From Hafnia psychrotolerans (GTDB taxonomy: Bacteria > Pseudomonadota > Gammaproteobacteria > Enterobacterales > Enterobacteriaceae): a DNA stretch of 54,281 nucleotides. The notes below the pieces were generated by a model that was not told the origin of the DNA, ran no database searches, and saw only the letters and a list, made by a program, of their open reading frames with translations. Positions 28,612 through 40,473 of this stretch are shown here, piece after piece; within the stretch, counting starts at the first letter, position 1, and every line of letters starts with the position of its first letter. The position numbers and the translations under genes are program-made. The DNA is taken from positions 73,135-127,415 of the forward strand of contig NZ_BMFZ01000014.1 in assembly GCF_014639435.1 (NCBI RefSeq), given 5' to 3'.

Positions 28612-31038
28612 ATGGCGATCAAAAAGTTGCTCATAGCGTCGCTGCTGTTTGGCAGCGCCACCGTATACGGTGCAGACGGTTTCGTAGTGAAAGATATTCA
28701 TTTCGAAGGCCTGCAGCGAGTTGCCGTCGGTGCGGCGTTACTCAATATGCCGGTTCGCGTAGGTGATACCATCACCGACGACGACATCAGTAATACTATT
28801 CGTGCATTGTTTGCCACTGGCAACTTTGAGGACGTTCGCGTCCTTCGCGATGGTAATACCCTGATTGTTCAAGTCAAAGAGCGCCCTACAATCGCCAGCA
28901 TCACTTTCTCCGGCAATAAATCGGTGAAAGATGACATGCTAAAAGAAAACCTGGAAGCCTCTGGCGTCCGGGTTGGCGAAGCGCTGGACCGGACCACACT
29001 CACCAGCATTGAAAAAGGTCTTGAAGATTTCTACTACAGCGTCGGTAAATACAGCGCCTCGGTGAAAGCCGTTGTCACGCCTTTACCGCGTAATCGTGTT
29101 GACCTGAAGTTGGTCTTCACCGAAGGTATGTCTGCCAAAATTCAGCAGATTAACATCGTTGGGAACCATGCTTTCAGTACCGACGAACTGATCTCACGTT
29201 TCCAATTACGTGATGAAGTGCCTTGGTGGAACGTGGTCGGCGACCGTAAATACCAGAAACAGAAACTGGCAGGCGATCTTGAAACCTTGCGTAGCTTCTA
29301 TCTGGATCGCGGTTATGCACGTTTCAACATTGATTCGACTCAGGTCAGCCTGACACCGGATAAAAAAGGCATTTATATTACCCTCAACATTACTGAAGGC
29401 GATCAGTACAAGCTTTCTGGCGTCGAGGTCAACGGCAGCATGGCTGGGCATTCTGCGGAAGTAGAAAGTCTGACTAAAATTGACAAAGGCGAGCTTTATA
29501 ACGGCGCTAAAGTGACCAAGATGGAAAACGACATCAAGCAAATGTTGGGTCGTTATGGTTATGCTTATCCGCGCGTTCAAACTCAGCCGGAAATCAATGA
29601 TGTCGATAAAACTGTTAAACTGCATGTGAGCGTAGATGCCGGTAACCGGTATTATGTCCGTCACGTACGTTTTGAAGGTAATGACACCAGTAAAGACAGC
29701 GTTCTGCGTCGCGAAATGCGTCAGATGGAAGGTGCCTGGTTGGGCAACGATCTGGTCGACAAAGGTAAAGAGCGTCTTAACCGCTTAGGTTATTTCGATA
29801 CCGTTGATGTTGATACACAACGTGTTCCGGGTACCCCAGATCAGGTTGATGTCGTCTACAAAGTTAAAGAACGCAACACCGGTAGTTTCAACTTTGGTGT
29901 AGGGTTCGGTACTGAGAGTGGCGTCAGTTTCCAGGCGGGTGTCCAACAGGATAACTGGCTGGGTACGGGTAACTCAGTGGGTATCAGCGGTACCAAAAAT
30001 GATTATCAGACCTATGCGGAATTCACGATCACTGACCCGTACTTCACCGTTGATGGTGTGAGTCTGGGTGGCCGTGTCTTCTACAATGACTTTAAAGCGG
30101 ATAACGCAGATCTATCTGACTATACCAACAAAAGTTATGGCTTGGGTGGAACACTGGGTTTCCCTATCAACGAAACCAACTCGTTGCGTCTTGGCCTGGA
30201 TTACGTACATAACGACCTGTCCAATATGGAACCTCAGGTTAGTATGTTCAGATACCTGAATTCAGTAGGGATTGACCCAGCGGTTACGGTTGGTACTGGT
30301 ACGACGTCGGATGCTAACTTCAGTACGAACGACTTCTTTGCCAACCTTGGCTGGGGTTACAATAATCTGGATCGCGGTTATTTCCCTACTTCCGGTACTA
30401 AAGCCAGCTTGAATGGAAAAGTGACCGTACCAGGTTCGGATAACGAGTATTATAAAATTACGTTCGATTCAACCAGCTATATGCCGTTGAGTGAGAGCCG
30501 TAACTGGGTGCTGATGGGGCGTGCGCGTGCGGGGTATGCCGATGGCTTAGGTGGTAAAGAAGTGCCGTTCTACGACAACTTCTATGCCGGTGGTTCCAGC
30601 AGCGTTCGTGGCTTCCAGTCAAATACCATTGGTCCTAAGGCGGCATATTATAACTGCGCCGCAGGCAGTACTTCTTACAGCAACTGTGCGGTTAATAACT
30701 CGGACGATGCTGTGGGTGGTAACGCGATGGCTGTTTTGAGTGCTGAGCTGATCGTTCCTACACCATTCATCAGTGAGAAATACGCTAACTCTGTACGTAC
30801 TTCATTGTTTGTTGATGGTGGTACTGTATGGGATACATCGTGGAAGAATACAGCACAGACTGAAGCGGCTGGTGTACCTGACTACAGTAAAGCAGACAAC
30901 TTCCGTGTATCTTCAGGTGTTGCACTGCAGTGGATGTCACCACTGGGACCATTGGTCTTCTCTTACGCACAACCGATCAAGAAATACGACGGTGATAAAG
31001 CGGAACAGTTCCAATTTAACATCGGTAAAACGTGGTAA
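28612..31038 (+). CDS. bamA: outer membrane protein assembly factor BamA
   Basis: BamA is the essential Omp85 core of the BAM complex and inserts beta-barrel proteins. The 808-residue protein starts with a signal peptide ending VYG (mature start ADGF). Five POTRA domains follow (about 24-420), then a 16-strand barrel with the conserved loop 6 motif SSVRGFQSN, and a C-terminal aromatic residue (..NIGKTW). It is encoded with its chaperone partner Skp. Confidence 0.98.
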   Translation: MAIKKLLIASLLFGSATVYGADGFVVKDIHFEGLQRVAVGAALLNMPVRVGDTITDDDISNTIRALFATGNFEDVRVLRDGNTLIVQVKERPTIASITFSGNKSVKDDMLKENLEASGVRVGEALDRTTLTSIEKGLEDFYYSVGKYSASVKAVVTPLPRNRVDLKLVFTEGMSAKIQQINIVGNHAFSTDELISRFQLRDEVPWWNVVGDRKYQKQKLAGDLETLRSFYLDRGYARFNIDSTQVSLTPDKKGIYITLNITEGDQYKLSGVEVNGSMAGHSAEVESLTKIDKGELYNGAKVTKMENDIKQMLGRYGYAYPRVQTQPEINDVDKTVKLHVSVDAGNRYYVRHVRFEGNDTSKDSVLRREMRQMEGAWLGNDLVDKGKERLNRLGYFDTVDVDTQRVPGTPDQVDVVYKVKERNTGSFNFGVGFGTESGVSFQAGVQQDNWLGTGNSVGISGTKNDYQTYAEFTITDPYFTVDGVSLGGRVFYNDFKADNADLSDYTNKSYGLGGTLGFPINETNSLRLGLDYVHNDLSNMEPQVSMFRYLNSVGIDPAVTVGTGTTSDANFSTNDFFANLGWGYNNLDRGYFPTSGTKASLNGKVTVPGSDNEYYKITFDSTSYMPLSESRNWVLMGRARAGYADGLGGKEVPFYDNFYAGGSSSVRGFQSNTIGPKAAYYNCAAGSTSYSNCAVNNSDDAVGGNAMAVLSAELIVPTPFISEKYANSVRTSLFVDGGTVWDTSWKNTAQTEAAGVPDYSKADNFRVSSGVALQWMSPLGPLVFSYAQPIKKYDGDKAEQFQFNIGKTW

Positions 31039-31091
31039 CACGTTGGGTGAACTAAGTCTTTACGCAGAAGTTACAAAGGCTTGAGTTTGCC

Positions 31092-31126
31092 ACAACTCTC
31101 GGGTAAATCGCCCGAGAGTTGTTTTT
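31092..31126 (+). terminator. hairpin terminator/attenuator between bamA and skp
   Basis: Twelve-bp stem ACAACTCTCGGG / CCCGAGAGTTGT with a 7-nt loop and five T residues. It stands inside an operon that is otherwise read through, so skp must be expressed by readthrough or from its own promoter in 31127-31180. Confidence 0.8.
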
Positions 31127-31192
31127 CAATTCATGCTTATTGTGTACTTATCGTGCCATATGGCACAAACGGGTGATGGAAGGAGTTATATA

Positions 31193-31690
31193 GTGAAAAA
31201 GTGGTTATATGCCGCCGGCCTCGGTTTAGTTATGGCTTCTTCAGCCAGCGTTCAAGCTGCTGACAAAATTGCTGTTGTTAACGTTCAAAGCATTTTCCAA
31301 CAAATGCCAGCACGTGATGCTGTAGCAAAACAGTTGGAAAATGAGTTCAAAGGCCGTGCAACTCAATTGCAGGCTCAAGAGCGTGATCTGCAGACTAAAA
31401 TGCAGAAATTGCAGCGTGATGGCTCGACCATGAAGGCCAGCGATCGCAGCAAACTTGAAAAAGATGTTATGGCTCAGCGCGAAACTTTCTCTACAAAAGC
31501 TCAGGCTTTTGAACAAGATAACCGTCGCCGCCAGGCTGAAGAACGTAATAAAATCCTGAGCCGTATTCAGGATGCTGTTAAAACTGTTGCCAGCAAAGAA
31601 GGTTACGATGTTGTAATCGATGCTAACGCTGTGGCTTACGCTAACAGTGATAAAGACATCACTGCTGATGTGCTGAAACAGGTTAAATAA
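31193..31690 (+). CDS. skp: periplasmic chaperone Skp
   Basis: Skp (OmpH) is a trimeric jellyfish-shaped chaperone that holds unfolded outer-membrane proteins in the periplasm for BAM. It has 165 residues. A signal peptide is cleaved after ..SVQA (residue 22), then a small beta body and long coiled-coil tentacles rich in Lys, Gln and Glu, with the conserved C-terminus [11 protein letters not shown]. The start is GTG at 31193 with AGGAG 7 nt upstream; the longer frame from 31133 is not supported. Confidence 0.97.
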   Translation: MKKWLYAAGLGLVMASSASVQAADKIAVVNVQSIFQQMPARDAVAKQLENEFKGRATQLQAQERDLQTKMQKLQRDGSTMKASDRSKLEKDVMAQRETFSTKAQAFEQDNRRRQAEERNKILSRIQDAVKTVASKEGYDVVIDANAVAYANSDKDITADVLKQVK

Positions 31691-31691
31691 C

Positions 31692-32714
31692 ATGTCTTCA
31701 ATTCGACTGGCTGATCTCGCACAGCAGTTGGATGCACAATTGCACGGTGATGGCGATCTCGTCATCACCGGCGTTGCTTCAATGCATTCCGCACACTCTG
31801 AGCAAATCACGTTTTTATCAAACAGCCGTTACCGTGAACAGTTAGCAACCTGCGCTGCAGGGGCTGTAGTGTTGACGGAAGCGGATCTGCCATTTTGCCA
31901 AACAGCGGCTTTAGTGGTTAAAAACCCTTACCTGACTTACGCACGTATGGCGCAGCTGCTCGACACTACGCCGGCTCCTGCGCAGGATATTGCGGCGAGT
32001 GCCGTCATTTCTGACAGCGCAACCTTGGGTAAGAATGTCTCTGTAGGCGCTAACGCGGTGATCGAGTCTGGCGTAGTTCTTGGCGATAACGTGGTTATCG
32101 GCGCTGGCTGTTTCATTGGTAAGAATGCAAGATTAGGTGCAGGAACTCGTATTTGGGCGAATGTGTCTATTTATCATAATGTTGAAATAGGCGAAGCTTG
32201 CCTTGTTCAGTCCGGTACCGTCATCGGTGCCGATGGTTTTGGCTATGCCAATGACCGTGGTAATTGGATTAAAATCCCGCAACTCGGTACGGTTTTAATT
32301 GGTGATCGCGTTGAAATTGGTGCCTGTACCACAATCGATCGCGGTGCACTCGACGATACCATAATCGGCAACGGTGTCATCATCGACAACCAATGTCAGA
32401 TTGCGCACAACGTCGTGATTGGAGAGAATACAGCGGTTGCTGGCGGTGTCATTATGGCCGGTAGTCTGAAAATTGGACGCTACTGCCAGATAGGCGGAGC
32501 CAGTGTTATCAACGGTCACATGGATATTTGTGACAAGGCCGTGGTGACAGGAATGGGAATGGTGATGCGACCAATCACTGAACCTGGGGTATACTCCTCC
32601 GGTATTCCGTTACAGCCGAATAAAGTGTGGCGTAAAACCGCTGCGTTGGTAATGAATATCGATGAGATGAATAAACGTTTGAAAGCTGTCGAGCGTAAAA
32701 TCGAAGAAGACTAA
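31692..32714 (+). CDS. lpxD: UDP-3-O-(3-hydroxymyristoyl)glucosamine N-acyltransferase
   Basis: LpxD adds the second hydroxyacyl chain (from acyl-ACP) in lipid A synthesis. The 340-residue protein has an N-terminal uridine-binding domain, a left-handed beta-helix of hexapeptide repeats (about 100-290) with the catalytic His region [17 protein letters not shown], and a C-terminal helix. It begins one base after the skp stop. Confidence 0.98.
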   Translation: MSSIRLADLAQQLDAQLHGDGDLVITGVASMHSAHSEQITFLSNSRYREQLATCAAGAVVLTEADLPFCQTAALVVKNPYLTYARMAQLLDTTPAPAQDIAASAVISDSATLGKNVSVGANAVIESGVVLGDNVVIGAGCFIGKNARLGAGTRIWANVSIYHNVEIGEACLVQSGTVIGADGFGYANDRGNWIKIPQLGTVLIGDRVEIGACTTIDRGALDDTIIGNGVIIDNQCQIAHNVVIGENTAVAGGVIMAGSLKIGRYCQIGGASVINGHMDICDKAVVTGMGMVMRPITEPGVYSSGIPLQPNKVWRKTAALVMNIDEMNKRLKAVERKIEED

Positions 32715-32859
32715 ATTACCGACTACTGTGTTGCGGGACAAGGCGGTGAGTGCCATATCCGGCAGTACAAGTTTCTATTTGCGGCCTGCCTAATGACCCT
32801 CTTTGAGGATCAAGCAGGCCGTGTTATTGATGCCATTAGTTTTAGACAGGAAGAGTATT

Positions 32860-33315
32860 TTGACAACTGACACTCATACTCTGCGTATTGAAGAGATATT
32901 GGATCTGCTGCCACACCGTTATCCATTCTTGCTGGTTGATCGCGTGCTGGATTTCGAAAAAGGGAAGTTTTTACGCGCAGTGAAAAACGTTTCTTTCAAC
33001 GAACCGTTCTTCCAGGGTCATTTCCCGGGTAAACCTATTTTCCCAGGCGTGTTGATTCTTGAAGCGATGGCGCAGGCCACCGGTATCTTAGCGTTCAAAA
33101 GCGTGGGTAAATTAGAGCCGGGTGAGCTGTACTATTTTGCAGCCATTGATGATGCACGTTTCAAACGCCCGGTACTGCCGGGTGACCAAATGATTCTTGA
33201 AGTTGAATTTATTAAAGAGCGTCGTGGTGTTGCTCGTTTTAAAGGTGTCGCTAAAGTAGATGGTGAGATTGCTTGCGAGGCATCAATGATGTGCGCCCGC
33301 CGCCGGGAGGCTTAA
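32860..33315 (+). CDS. fabZ: 3-hydroxyacyl-ACP dehydratase FabZ
   Basis: FabZ dehydrates beta-hydroxyacyl-ACP in fatty-acid elongation and competes with LpxA for hydroxymyristoyl-ACP. The 151-residue hotdog-fold protein has the catalytic His and Glu in [20 protein letters not shown]. The start is TTG at 32860 with AGGAAG 7 nt upstream, as in E. coli. A frame from 32803 is rejected because its extra N-terminus is not part of the family. Before the gene, an 8-bp inverted repeat CGGCCTGC (32782-32789) / GCAGGCCG (32814-32821) is present. Confidence 0.97.
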   Translation: MTTDTHTLRIEEILDLLPHRYPFLLVDRVLDFEKGKFLRAVKNVSFNEPFFQGHFPGKPIFPGVLILEAMAQATGILAFKSVGKLEPGELYYFAAIDDARFKRPVLPGDQMILEVEFIKERRGVARFKGVAKVDGEIACEASMMCARRREA

Positions 33316-33318
33316 TAC

Positions 33319-34107
33319 GTGATAGATAAAACCGCCTTTATTCATCCAAGCGCTATTGTTGAAGACGGTGCCGTTATCGGTGCCGGTGTTCATATCGGTC
33401 CTTTCTGTTATGTCGGTTCCCAGGTGGAAATCGGTGAAGGTACTGAGCTTAAATCACACGTTGTTCTCAATGGCGTGACCAAAATTGGTCGCGGCAACCG
33501 CATTTTCCAGTTCGTTTCCATTGGTGAAATTAACCAGGATCTGAAATATGCGGGCGAACCAACACGCGTTGAGGTCGGCGATCGCAACAATATTCGTGAG
33601 AGCGTCACCATTCATCGTGGTACCGTTCAGGGCGGTGGCTTGACCAAAGTGGGTAACGATAACCTGTTAATGGTTAACGCACATATTGCCCATGATTGCG
33701 TCATCGGGAATCATTGTATTCTGGCCAATAATGCGACCTTAGGTGGCCATGTCGAAATTGACGACCACGCTATCATTGGTGGTATGACCGCTGTGCATCA
33801 GTTCTGTATCATTGGTGCACACGTGATGGTCGGTGGCTGTTCTGGCGTGGCTCAGGATGTACCGCCATTTGTTATCGCGCAGGGTAACCACGCTACGCCA
33901 TTCGGTATCAATATCGAAGGGCTTAAGCGTCGTGGTTTTGAAAAAGCCGATCTGCACGCTATCCGCAATGCTTATAAGTTACTGTACCGCAGTGGTAAAA
34001 CGCTGGAAGAAGCACAACCGGAAATCGCTGCTATCGCGGCTGAATTCCCGAAAGCTAAACCATTCAGTGATTTCTTTGCCCGCTCAACGCGCGGCATTAT
34101 TCGCTGA
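33319..34107 (+). CDS. lpxA: UDP-N-acetylglucosamine acyltransferase LpxA
   Basis: LpxA adds hydroxymyristate to UDP-GlcNAc, the first step of lipid A synthesis. The 262-residue trimeric beta-helix protein shows hexapeptide repeats from the N-terminus to about residue 190, the catalytic His in [14 protein letters not shown], and the C-terminal helical domain. The start is GTG with GGGAGG 9 nt upstream, 3 nt after fabZ. Confidence 0.98.
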   Translation: MIDKTAFIHPSAIVEDGAVIGAGVHIGPFCYVGSQVEIGEGTELKSHVVLNGVTKIGRGNRIFQFVSIGEINQDLKYAGEPTRVEVGDRNNIRESVTIHRGTVQGGGLTKVGNDNLLMVNAHIAHDCVIGNHCILANNATLGGHVEIDDHAIIGGMTAVHQFCIIGAHVMVGGCSGVAQDVPPFVIAQGNHATPFGINIEGLKRRGFEKADLHAIRNAYKLLYRSGKTLEEAQPEIAAIAAEFPKAKPFSDFFARSTRGIIR

Positions 34108-34125
34108 TCTGCGCTACGGAAAATA

Positions 34126-35274
34126 ATGCAAAAGCCTGTTCTGACAATTGGCCTGGTGGCCGGTGAAACGTCCGGTGACATTCTTGGCGCCGGGCTGATT
34201 CGAGCTTTGAAGAAGCATCATCCTGACGCCCGTTTTGTGGGTGTTGCAGGTCCGCTGATGCAGGCGGAAGGATGCGAAGCCTGGTACGAAATGGAAGAAC
34301 TGGCGGTGATGGGCGTGGTAGAGGTTCTCGAACGTCTGCCGCGCCTGTTGAAAATCCGCAAAGACTTGACTCAACGTTTCTCTGTATTAAATCCCGATGT
34401 GTTCGTGGGCATTGATGCACCTGACTTCAACATCACCCTTGAAGGGCGTTTGAAGCAGCGCGGGATCCGAACTATTCACTACGTCAGCCCGTCTGTCTGG
34501 GCCTGGCGCCAAAAACGTGTTTTCAAAATCGGGAAAGCAACTGATCTGGTTTTGGCATTCCTGCCTTTCGAAAAAGCGTTTTACGACAAATTCAATGTTC
34601 CCTGTCGTTTCATTGGTCACACGATGGCGGACTCTATGCCGCTGCAGCCTGATAAAGCGGCGGCGCGCGCAGCATTAGGTATTCCTTCTGACGTACATTG
34701 TCTGGCGTTGTTGCCGGGCAGCCGTCACGCCGAAGTGGAAATGCTCAGTGCAGACTTTCTCAAAACGGCTTTACAGTTGCGTCAGAGTTATCCCGATTTG
34801 CATATCGTGGTGCCGCTGGTCAATGCCAAGCGGCGTGAACAGTTTGAGCGAATCAAGGCTGAGATAGCGCCAGATTTGCCTGCACATCTGCTGGACGGGC
34901 AGGGGCGGAATGCAATGATTGCCAGCGATGCCGCGTTACTGGCTTCCGGTACGGCCGCGCTGGAGTGCATGCTGGCAAAATGTCCTATGGTGGTAGGTTA
35001 TCGCATGAAACCCTTCACTTACTGGATTGCAGAACGACTGGTGAAAACGCCTTACGTCTCATTGCCAAATCTGTTGGCCGGGCGTGAAATTGTCACCGAA
35101 CTTCTGCAAACCCAATGTGTACCGGATACATTATCTGCGGCATTATTGCCGCTATTAGCCGGTGGCGAACAGAGCCATGAGTTGCAGAAAACCTTCCTGG
35201 CACTGCACGAAAGTATTCGTTGTGACGCCGATGAACAGGCTGCTCAGGCCGTGCTAGAACTGGCAAAACGATGA
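34126..35274 (+). CDS. lpxB: lipid A disaccharide synthase
   Basis: LpxB is a family-19 glycosyltransferase that joins UDP-2,3-diacylglucosamine and lipid X into the lipid A disaccharide at the inner membrane. The 382-residue protein has the N-terminal [20 protein letters not shown], the conserved [13 protein letters not shown] and the nucleotide-binding C-terminal half ([11 protein letters not shown]). It overlaps rnhB by 4 nt (ATGA). Confidence 0.98.
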   Translation: MQKPVLTIGLVAGETSGDILGAGLIRALKKHHPDARFVGVAGPLMQAEGCEAWYEMEELAVMGVVEVLERLPRLLKIRKDLTQRFSVLNPDVFVGIDAPDFNITLEGRLKQRGIRTIHYVSPSVWAWRQKRVFKIGKATDLVLAFLPFEKAFYDKFNVPCRFIGHTMADSMPLQPDKAAARAALGIPSDVHCLALLPGSRHAEVEMLSADFLKTALQLRQSYPDLHIVVPLVNAKRREQFERIKAEIAPDLPAHLLDGQGRNAMIASDAALLASGTAALECMLAKCPMVVGYRMKPFTYWIAERLVKTPYVSLPNLLAGREIVTELLQTQCVPDTLSAALLPLLAGGEQSHELQKTFLALHESIRCDADEQAAQAVLELAKR

Positions 35275-35867
35275 GTGATATTTTTATCTATCCGCAGGCG
35301 TTATGCATTGCTGGTGTGGATGAAGTGGGTCGTGGGCCGTTAGTCGGTGCCGTTGTCACTGCTGCGGTTATCCTTGATCCTGCAAGACCGATCGTCGGCC
35401 TTGCAGACTCTAAAAAACTCAGTGAGAAACGCCGCGAAGCCTTGTACATCGAAATTATAGAGAAAGCGTTCGCCTGGAGTTTAGGACGCGCTGAGCCGCA
35501 TGAAATCGATGAGCTGAATATTCTGCATGCGACAATGTTGGCCATGCAACGCGCGGTAGCGGGTCTTAGCATCAAGCCTGATATGGTATTAATTGACGGC
35601 AACCGTTGTCCGGTATTACCAATGGCCTCTCAGGCCGTGGTCAAGGGCGACAGCAAAGTCGCCGAGATCAGCGCAGCCTCTATTTTAGCTAAAGTGACAC
35701 GTGATCGTGAGATGGTCGAGCTGGATCGTCAGTTCCCTGAATACGGTTTTGCTAAACATAAAGGCTATCCGACCCCAGCTCATCTCGAGAGTCTGTCGAG
35801 GCTGGGGGCGACATTGCACCACCGACGCAGTTTCGCGCCGGTCAAACGTGTGCTGGGTCTGGCTTAG
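35271..35867 (+). CDS. rnhB: ribonuclease HII
   Basis: RNase HII removes ribonucleotides embedded in DNA and RNA-DNA hybrids. The 198-residue protein has the catalytic DEDD-type residues: Asp and Glu in [15 protein letters not shown], Asp in LIDGNR, and Asp near [12 protein letters not shown]. It is translationally coupled to lpxB through the ATGA overlap and is followed by dnaE after 79 nt. Confidence 0.98.
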   Translation: MSDIFIYPQALCIAGVDEVGRGPLVGAVVTAAVILDPARPIVGLADSKKLSEKRREALYIEIIEKAFAWSLGRAEPHEIDELNILHATMLAMQRAVAGLSIKPDMVLIDGNRCPVLPMASQAVVKGDSKVAEISAASILAKVTRDREMVELDRQFPEYGFAKHKGYPTPAHLESLSRLGATLHHRRSFAPVKRVLGLA

Positions 35868-35946
35868 CTAGCGTGTTTTCGCGTTAGCCACAAGAGTTTG
35901 TCATCTCGACAATCGTTCATTCATTACTCATTTCTGGATTCTGGAT

Positions 35947-38900
35947 ATGGCCGAACCTCGTTTTATTCACCTTCGTGTACACAGTGACTACTCTATGGTG
36001 GATGGATTAGCCAAAGTTGGCCCGTTGGTGAAATGCGCGGCGTCGCTCGGTATGCCTGCGCTGGCCATTACCGACTTTACTAACCTCTGTGGGCTGGTGA
36101 AATTCTACGGCTCGGCTCACGGAGCGGGGATCAAGCCGCTCATTGGTGCAGATTTCAACGTGCAGAGTGAGATCCTCGGTGATGAACTGGCTCAGTTGAC
36201 CGTGCTGGCGATGAATAATCAGGGTTATCAGAATCTGACCCTGCTTATCTCGCGGGCTTATCAACGCGGCTATGGCGCAGCAGGACCGATCATTGACCGT
36301 GAATGGCTGGCAGAGTTAAACGAAGGTTTGATTCTGCTTTCTGGCGCAAAAATGGGGGATGTTGGTAAATTCCTCATCCGTGGCAATCAGCCTCAGGTCG
36401 AGCAATGTCTGGAGTTTTACCAACACTATTTCCCGGACCGCTATTATCTTGAACTGACTCGCACCGGCCGTCCGGAAGAAGAGAATTATCTGCATGCCGC
36501 TGTGGCATTGGCGGCTGAACGCGATCTGCCTGTCGTGGCTACCAATGATGTGCGTTTTCTGATGCCAGGTGACTTTGATGCCCATGAGATCCGCGTTGCT
36601 ATTCATGATGGCTTTACCCTAGACGATCCTAAACGCCCGCGAAATTACACGCCGCAGCAATATATGCGTAGTGAAAACGAAATGTGTGAGCTGTTCGAAG
36701 ATATCCCCGAAGCTCTGCTGAATAGCGTCGAGATCGCCAAGCGTTGTAACGTTACTATTCGCCTTGGTGAATATTTCCTGCCACAGTTCCCGACCGGAGA
36801 GATGACCACCGAAGACTTCCTGGTTGCGAAATCAAGAGAAGGGTTGGAAGAGCGTCTGGAATTTTTGTTCCCAGACCCGGAACAGCGTGCGCAGAAGCGC
36901 CCAGAGTACGATGACCGTCTGGAACTCGAACTGAAAGTTATCAACCAAATGGGTTTCCCCGGTTACTTTCTGATTGTGATGGAGTTCATCCAGTGGTCCA
37001 AGGATAACGACGTGCCGGTAGGACCAGGGCGTGGCTCAGGTGCCGGTTCTCTGGTGGCTTACGCGCTGAAAATCACTGATTTGGATCCGCTGGAATTTGA
37101 CTTGCTTTTCGAACGTTTCCTCAATCCGGAACGTGTATCCATGCCCGACTTTGACGTCGACTTCTGCATGGAAAAACGTGATCTTGTGATTGATCACGTT
37201 GCGGAAATGTACGGCCGCGAAGCGGTTTCACAGATCATAACGTTCGGTACCATGGCGGCAAAAGCCGTAATCCGCGACGTCGGCCGGGTACTCGGCCATC
37301 CCTACGGTTTCGTCGACCGCATTTCAAAACTGGTGCCGCCTGATCCGGGAATGACCCTGGAAAAAGCCTTCGCCGCTGAGCCTCAGTTGCCTGAAATTTA
37401 CGAAGCGGATGAAGAGGTTCGCGCGCTGATCGACATGGCTCGTAAGCTCGAAGGTGTGACTCGTAACGCCGGTAAACACGCCGGTGGTGTGGTGATTGCG
37501 CCAACCAAAATTACTGACTTTGCGCCGCTATACTGCGATGCCGAGGGAAACCATCCGGTTACCCAGTTCGATAAAAATGATGTGGAATATGCCGGGCTGG
37601 TGAAGTTTGACTTCCTTGGACTGCGTACCCTGACGATCATCGACTGGGCGCTGCGTATGATCAACGCCCGCCGGGCGAAAACCGGCCTGGAACCTATCGA
37701 CATCGCGGCAATTCCGCTGGTAGACAAGAAAAGCTTCGACATGCTGCAACGTTCCGAAACGACTGCGGTATTCCAGCTTGAATCACGCGGGATGAAAGAC
37801 CTCATCAAACGCCTGAAGCCTGACTGCTTCGAGGACATGATCGCTCTGGTTGCTCTGTTCCGCCCAGGTCCTTTGCAGTCCGGCATGGTGGATAACTTCA
37901 TTGACCGTAAGCATGGGCGTGAAGAACTCTCATATCCCGACATACAATGGCAGCACGAATCCTTGAAGCCGGTGCTGGAGCCAACCTATGGCATTATCCT
38001 GTATCAGGAACAGGTCATGCAGATTGCTCAGGTACTGGCGGGCTACTCGTTGGGTGGCGCGGACATGTTGCGTCGCGCCATGGGTAAAAAGAATCCGGTC
38101 GAAATGGCCAAACAGCGGGGTGGTTTCGAGGATGGTGCTAAATCCCGTGGAATTGACGGCGAACTGGCGGTTAAAATCTTTGATCTGGTGGAAAAGTTCG
38201 CCGGTTATGGTTTTAACAAATCCCACTCCGCCGCTTATGCGCTGGTCTCTTACCAGACCTTATGGCTGAAAGCGCATTACCCGGCTGAATTTATGGCGGC
38301 GGTAATGACGGCGGATATGGACAACACCGAGAAGGTCGTTGGCCTGGTGGATGAATGCTGGCGCATGGGGCTTAAGATCCTTCCACCGGATATCAACAGC
38401 GGTTTGTATCACTTCCACGTCAATGATGAAGGAGAGATCGTTTACGGCATCGGTGCTATCAAAGGCGTTGGTGAAGGGCCGATTGAAGCGATTATCGAAG
38501 CACGTAATGAAGGAGGCTATTTCAAAGAGTTGTTTGATTTGTGCGCCCGTGCCGATGTGAAAAAGCTTAATAAACGCATCCTTGAAAAACTGATTATGTC
38601 CGGCGCATTTGACCGCCTGGGGCCGCACCGTGCGGCATTGATGAGTTCGCTGCCCGATGCGCTGAAAGCCGCCGATCAACATGCAAAGGCGGAAGCCATT
38701 GGCCAGGTTGATATGTTTGGTGTATTGGCGGATGCGCCTGAGCAGGTGGAGAAATCCTATGCTAATGTTACGCGGTGGCCTGAACAGACGGTATTGGATG
38801 GCGAACGTGAAACCTTAGGGCTTTACCTTACCGGCCATCCCATCACCCAATATTTGAAAGAGATCGAACGTTATGGTGGCGGGCAGCGTCTGAAAGATAT

Positions 38901-39429
38901 GCACCCGACCGAACGGGGTAAAATGACCATCGCGGTTGGGCTGGTTATTGCTGCGAGGGTGATGATAACCAAGCGGGGAAATCGCATTGGTATCTGTACG
39001 CTGGACGACCGATCAGGGCGTCTGGAAGTGATGCTTTTCACTGAAGCTTTGGAAAAATTTCAGCATTTATTGGAAAAAGACCGTATCCTTATCGCGACAG
39101 GACAGGTCAGCTTTGATGACTTCAGCGGTGGCCTTAAAATGATGGCCCGCGATGTTATGGACATCAGTGAAGCACGGGAAAAATATGCTCGCGGTCTTGC
39201 TATCTCGCTGACTGACAGGCAAATTGATGACCAGCTTTTGAACCGTCTCCGCCAATCGTTGGAACCGCATCGATCGGGGACGATACCAGTACATCTCTAT
39301 TACCAAAGAGAAAATGCACGTGCCCGGCTACGATTCGGTGCGTCATGGCGTGTTACGCCAACCGATAAACTGTTGCTGGATCTGCGGACGCTTGTAGGTA
39401 TCGAGCAGGTGGAACTGGAATTTGACTAA
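35947..39429 (+). CDS. dnaE: DNA polymerase III alpha subunit
   Basis: DnaE is the replicative polymerase of the C family. It has 1160 residues, the E. coli length. Domains in order: PHP domain ([11 protein letters not shown] start), palm with the catalytic [10 protein letters not shown] aspartates near residue 402, thumb and fingers with the [10 protein letters not shown] block upstream, an OB-fold near 990-1080 ([17 protein letters not shown]) and a tau-binding tail. It is followed 12 nt later by accA, as in E. coli. Confidence 0.98.
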   Translation: MAEPRFIHLRVHSDYSMVDGLAKVGPLVKCAASLGMPALAITDFTNLCGLVKFYGSAHGAGIKPLIGADFNVQSEILGDELAQLTVLAMNNQGYQNLTLLISRAYQRGYGAAGPIIDREWLAELNEGLILLSGAKMGDVGKFLIRGNQPQVEQCLEFYQHYFPDRYYLELTRTGRPEEENYLHAAVALAAERDLPVVATNDVRFLMPGDFDAHEIRVAIHDGFTLDDPKRPRNYTPQQYMRSENEMCELFEDIPEALLNSVEIAKRCNVTIRLGEYFLPQFPTGEMTTEDFLVAKSREGLEERLEFLFPDPEQRAQKRPEYDDRLELELKVINQMGFPGYFLIVMEFIQWSKDNDVPVGPGRGSGAGSLVAYALKITDLDPLEFDLLFERFLNPERVSMPDFDVDFCMEKRDLVIDHVAEMYGREAVSQIITFGTMAAKAVIRDVGRVLGHPYGFVDRISKLVPPDPGMTLEKAFAAEPQLPEIYEADEEVRALIDMARKLEGVTRNAGKHAGGVVIAPTKITDFAPLYCDAEGNHPVTQFDKNDVEYAGLVKFDFLGLRTLTIIDWALRMINARRAKTGLEPIDIAAIPLVDKKSFDMLQRSETTAVFQLESRGMKDLIKRLKPDCFEDMIALVALFRPGPLQSGMVDNFIDRKHGREELSYPDIQWQHESLKPVLEPTYGIILYQEQVMQIAQVLAGYSLGGADMLRRAMGKKNPVEMAKQRGGFEDGAKSRGIDGELAVKIFDLVEKFAGYGFNKSHSAAYALVSYQTLWLKAHYPAEFMAAVMTADMDNTEKVVGLVDECWRMGLKILPPDINSGLYHFHVNDEGEIVYGIGAIKGVGEGPIEAIIEARNEGGYFKELFDLCARADVKKLNKRILEKLIMSGAFDRLGPHRAALMSSLPDALKAADQHAKAEAIGQVDMFGVLADAPEQVEKSYANVTRWPEQTVLDGERETLGLYLTGHPITQYLKEIERYGGGQRLKDMHPTERGKMTIAVGLVIAARVMITKRGNRIGICTLDDRSGRLEVMLFTEALEKFQHLLEKDRILIATGQVSFDDFSGGLKMMARDVMDISEAREKYARGLAISLTDRQIDDQLLNRLRQSLEPHRSGTIPVHLYYQRENARARLRFGASWRVTPTDKLLLDLRTLVGIEQVELEFD

Positions 39430-39441
39430 AATAGGAATGCT

Positions 39442-40401
39442 ATGAGTCTGAATTTTCTTGATTTTGAACAGCCGATTGCGGAGCTTGAAGCGAAAATTGA
39501 CTCGCTGACAGCAGTCAGCCGTCAAGACGAAAAATTGGATATTAATCTGGACGAGGAAGTTGAACGCCTGCGTGGTAAAAGCGTTGAACTGACTCGTAAG
39601 ATTTTCTCTGATCTGGGTGCCTGGCAAATTGCCCAACTGGCACGTCATCCGCGTCGTCCTTACACCCTAGACTACATCAAACATATCTTTACCGATTTTG
39701 ATGAGCTAGCGGGTGATCGCGCATACTCTGATGACAAAGCTATTGTTGGTGGTATCGCGCGGTTAGGTGAACGAGCCGTGATGATCATTGGTCATCAGAA
39801 AGGCCGAGAAACCAAAGAAAAAATTCGTCGTAACTTCGGTATGCCTGCACCTGAAGGCTACCGTAAAGCGCTGCGATTGATGGAAATGGCTGAGCGTTTC
39901 AAGCTGCCTATCATTACCTTCATCGACACGCCGGGAGCTTATCCAGGCGTTGGCGCTGAGGAACGTGGCCAGTCTGAGGCTATCGCGCACAACCTGCGTG
40001 AAATGTCCCGCCTGAACGTGCCGATTATCTGTACCGTGATTGGTGAAGGTGGCTCAGGCGGCGCGTTGGCTATCGGCGTTGGTGATAAAGTTAACATGCT
40101 TCAGTACAGTACCTATTCGGTGATTTCACCGGAAGGTTGTGCCTCGATTCTGTGGAAAAGTGCTGATAAAGCGCCTTTAGCTGCGGAAGCGATGGGTATC
40201 ATTGCCCCTCGTCTGAAAGAGCTTAAACTGATTGACTCGGTAATACCTGAGCCATTGGGTGGTGCGCATCGTGACGTTCCTGCTATGGCCGTCTCGCTAC
40301 GCGCACAGCTGGAAGCCGATCTCAGCGATCTGGATGTGCTGAATAATGAAGAACTGCGTAACCGCCGTTATCAGCGTTTGATGAATTACGGTTATTGCTG
40401 A
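39442..40401 (+). CDS. accA: acetyl-CoA carboxylase carboxyltransferase alpha subunit
   Basis: AccA with AccD transfers carboxyl from biotin to acetyl-CoA, giving malonyl-CoA for fatty-acid synthesis. The 319-residue crotonase-fold protein has the acetyl-CoA and biotin site motifs [15 protein letters not shown] and [15 protein letters not shown]. It lies 12 nt after dnaE and ends at a strong terminator. Confidence 0.98.
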   Translation: MSLNFLDFEQPIAELEAKIDSLTAVSRQDEKLDINLDEEVERLRGKSVELTRKIFSDLGAWQIAQLARHPRRPYTLDYIKHIFTDFDELAGDRAYSDDKAIVGGIARLGERAVMIIGHQKGRETKEKIRRNFGMPAPEGYRKALRLMEMAERFKLPIITFIDTPGAYPGVGAEERGQSEAIAHNLREMSRLNVPIICTVIGEGGSGGALAIGVGDKVNMLQYSTYSVISPEGCASILWKSADKAPLAAEAMGIIAPRLKELKLIDSVIPEPLGGAHRDVPAMAVSLRAQLEADLSDLDVLNNEELRNRRYQRLMNYGYC

Positions 40402-40428
40402 GTTTCATCCAGACATTTATAGACTCTG

Positions 40429-40455
40429 AAAGGCCGTGCTTGCACGGCCTTTTTT
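40429..40455 (+). terminator. rho-independent terminator after accA
   Basis: Eleven-bp self-complementary arms AAAGGCCGTGC / GCACGGCCTTT around TT (effective loop four bases), followed by a T run. It closes the long bamA-accA transcription block before ldcC. Confidence 0.9.
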
Positions 40456-40473
40456 ATTAGAAGGATTTGTCAG

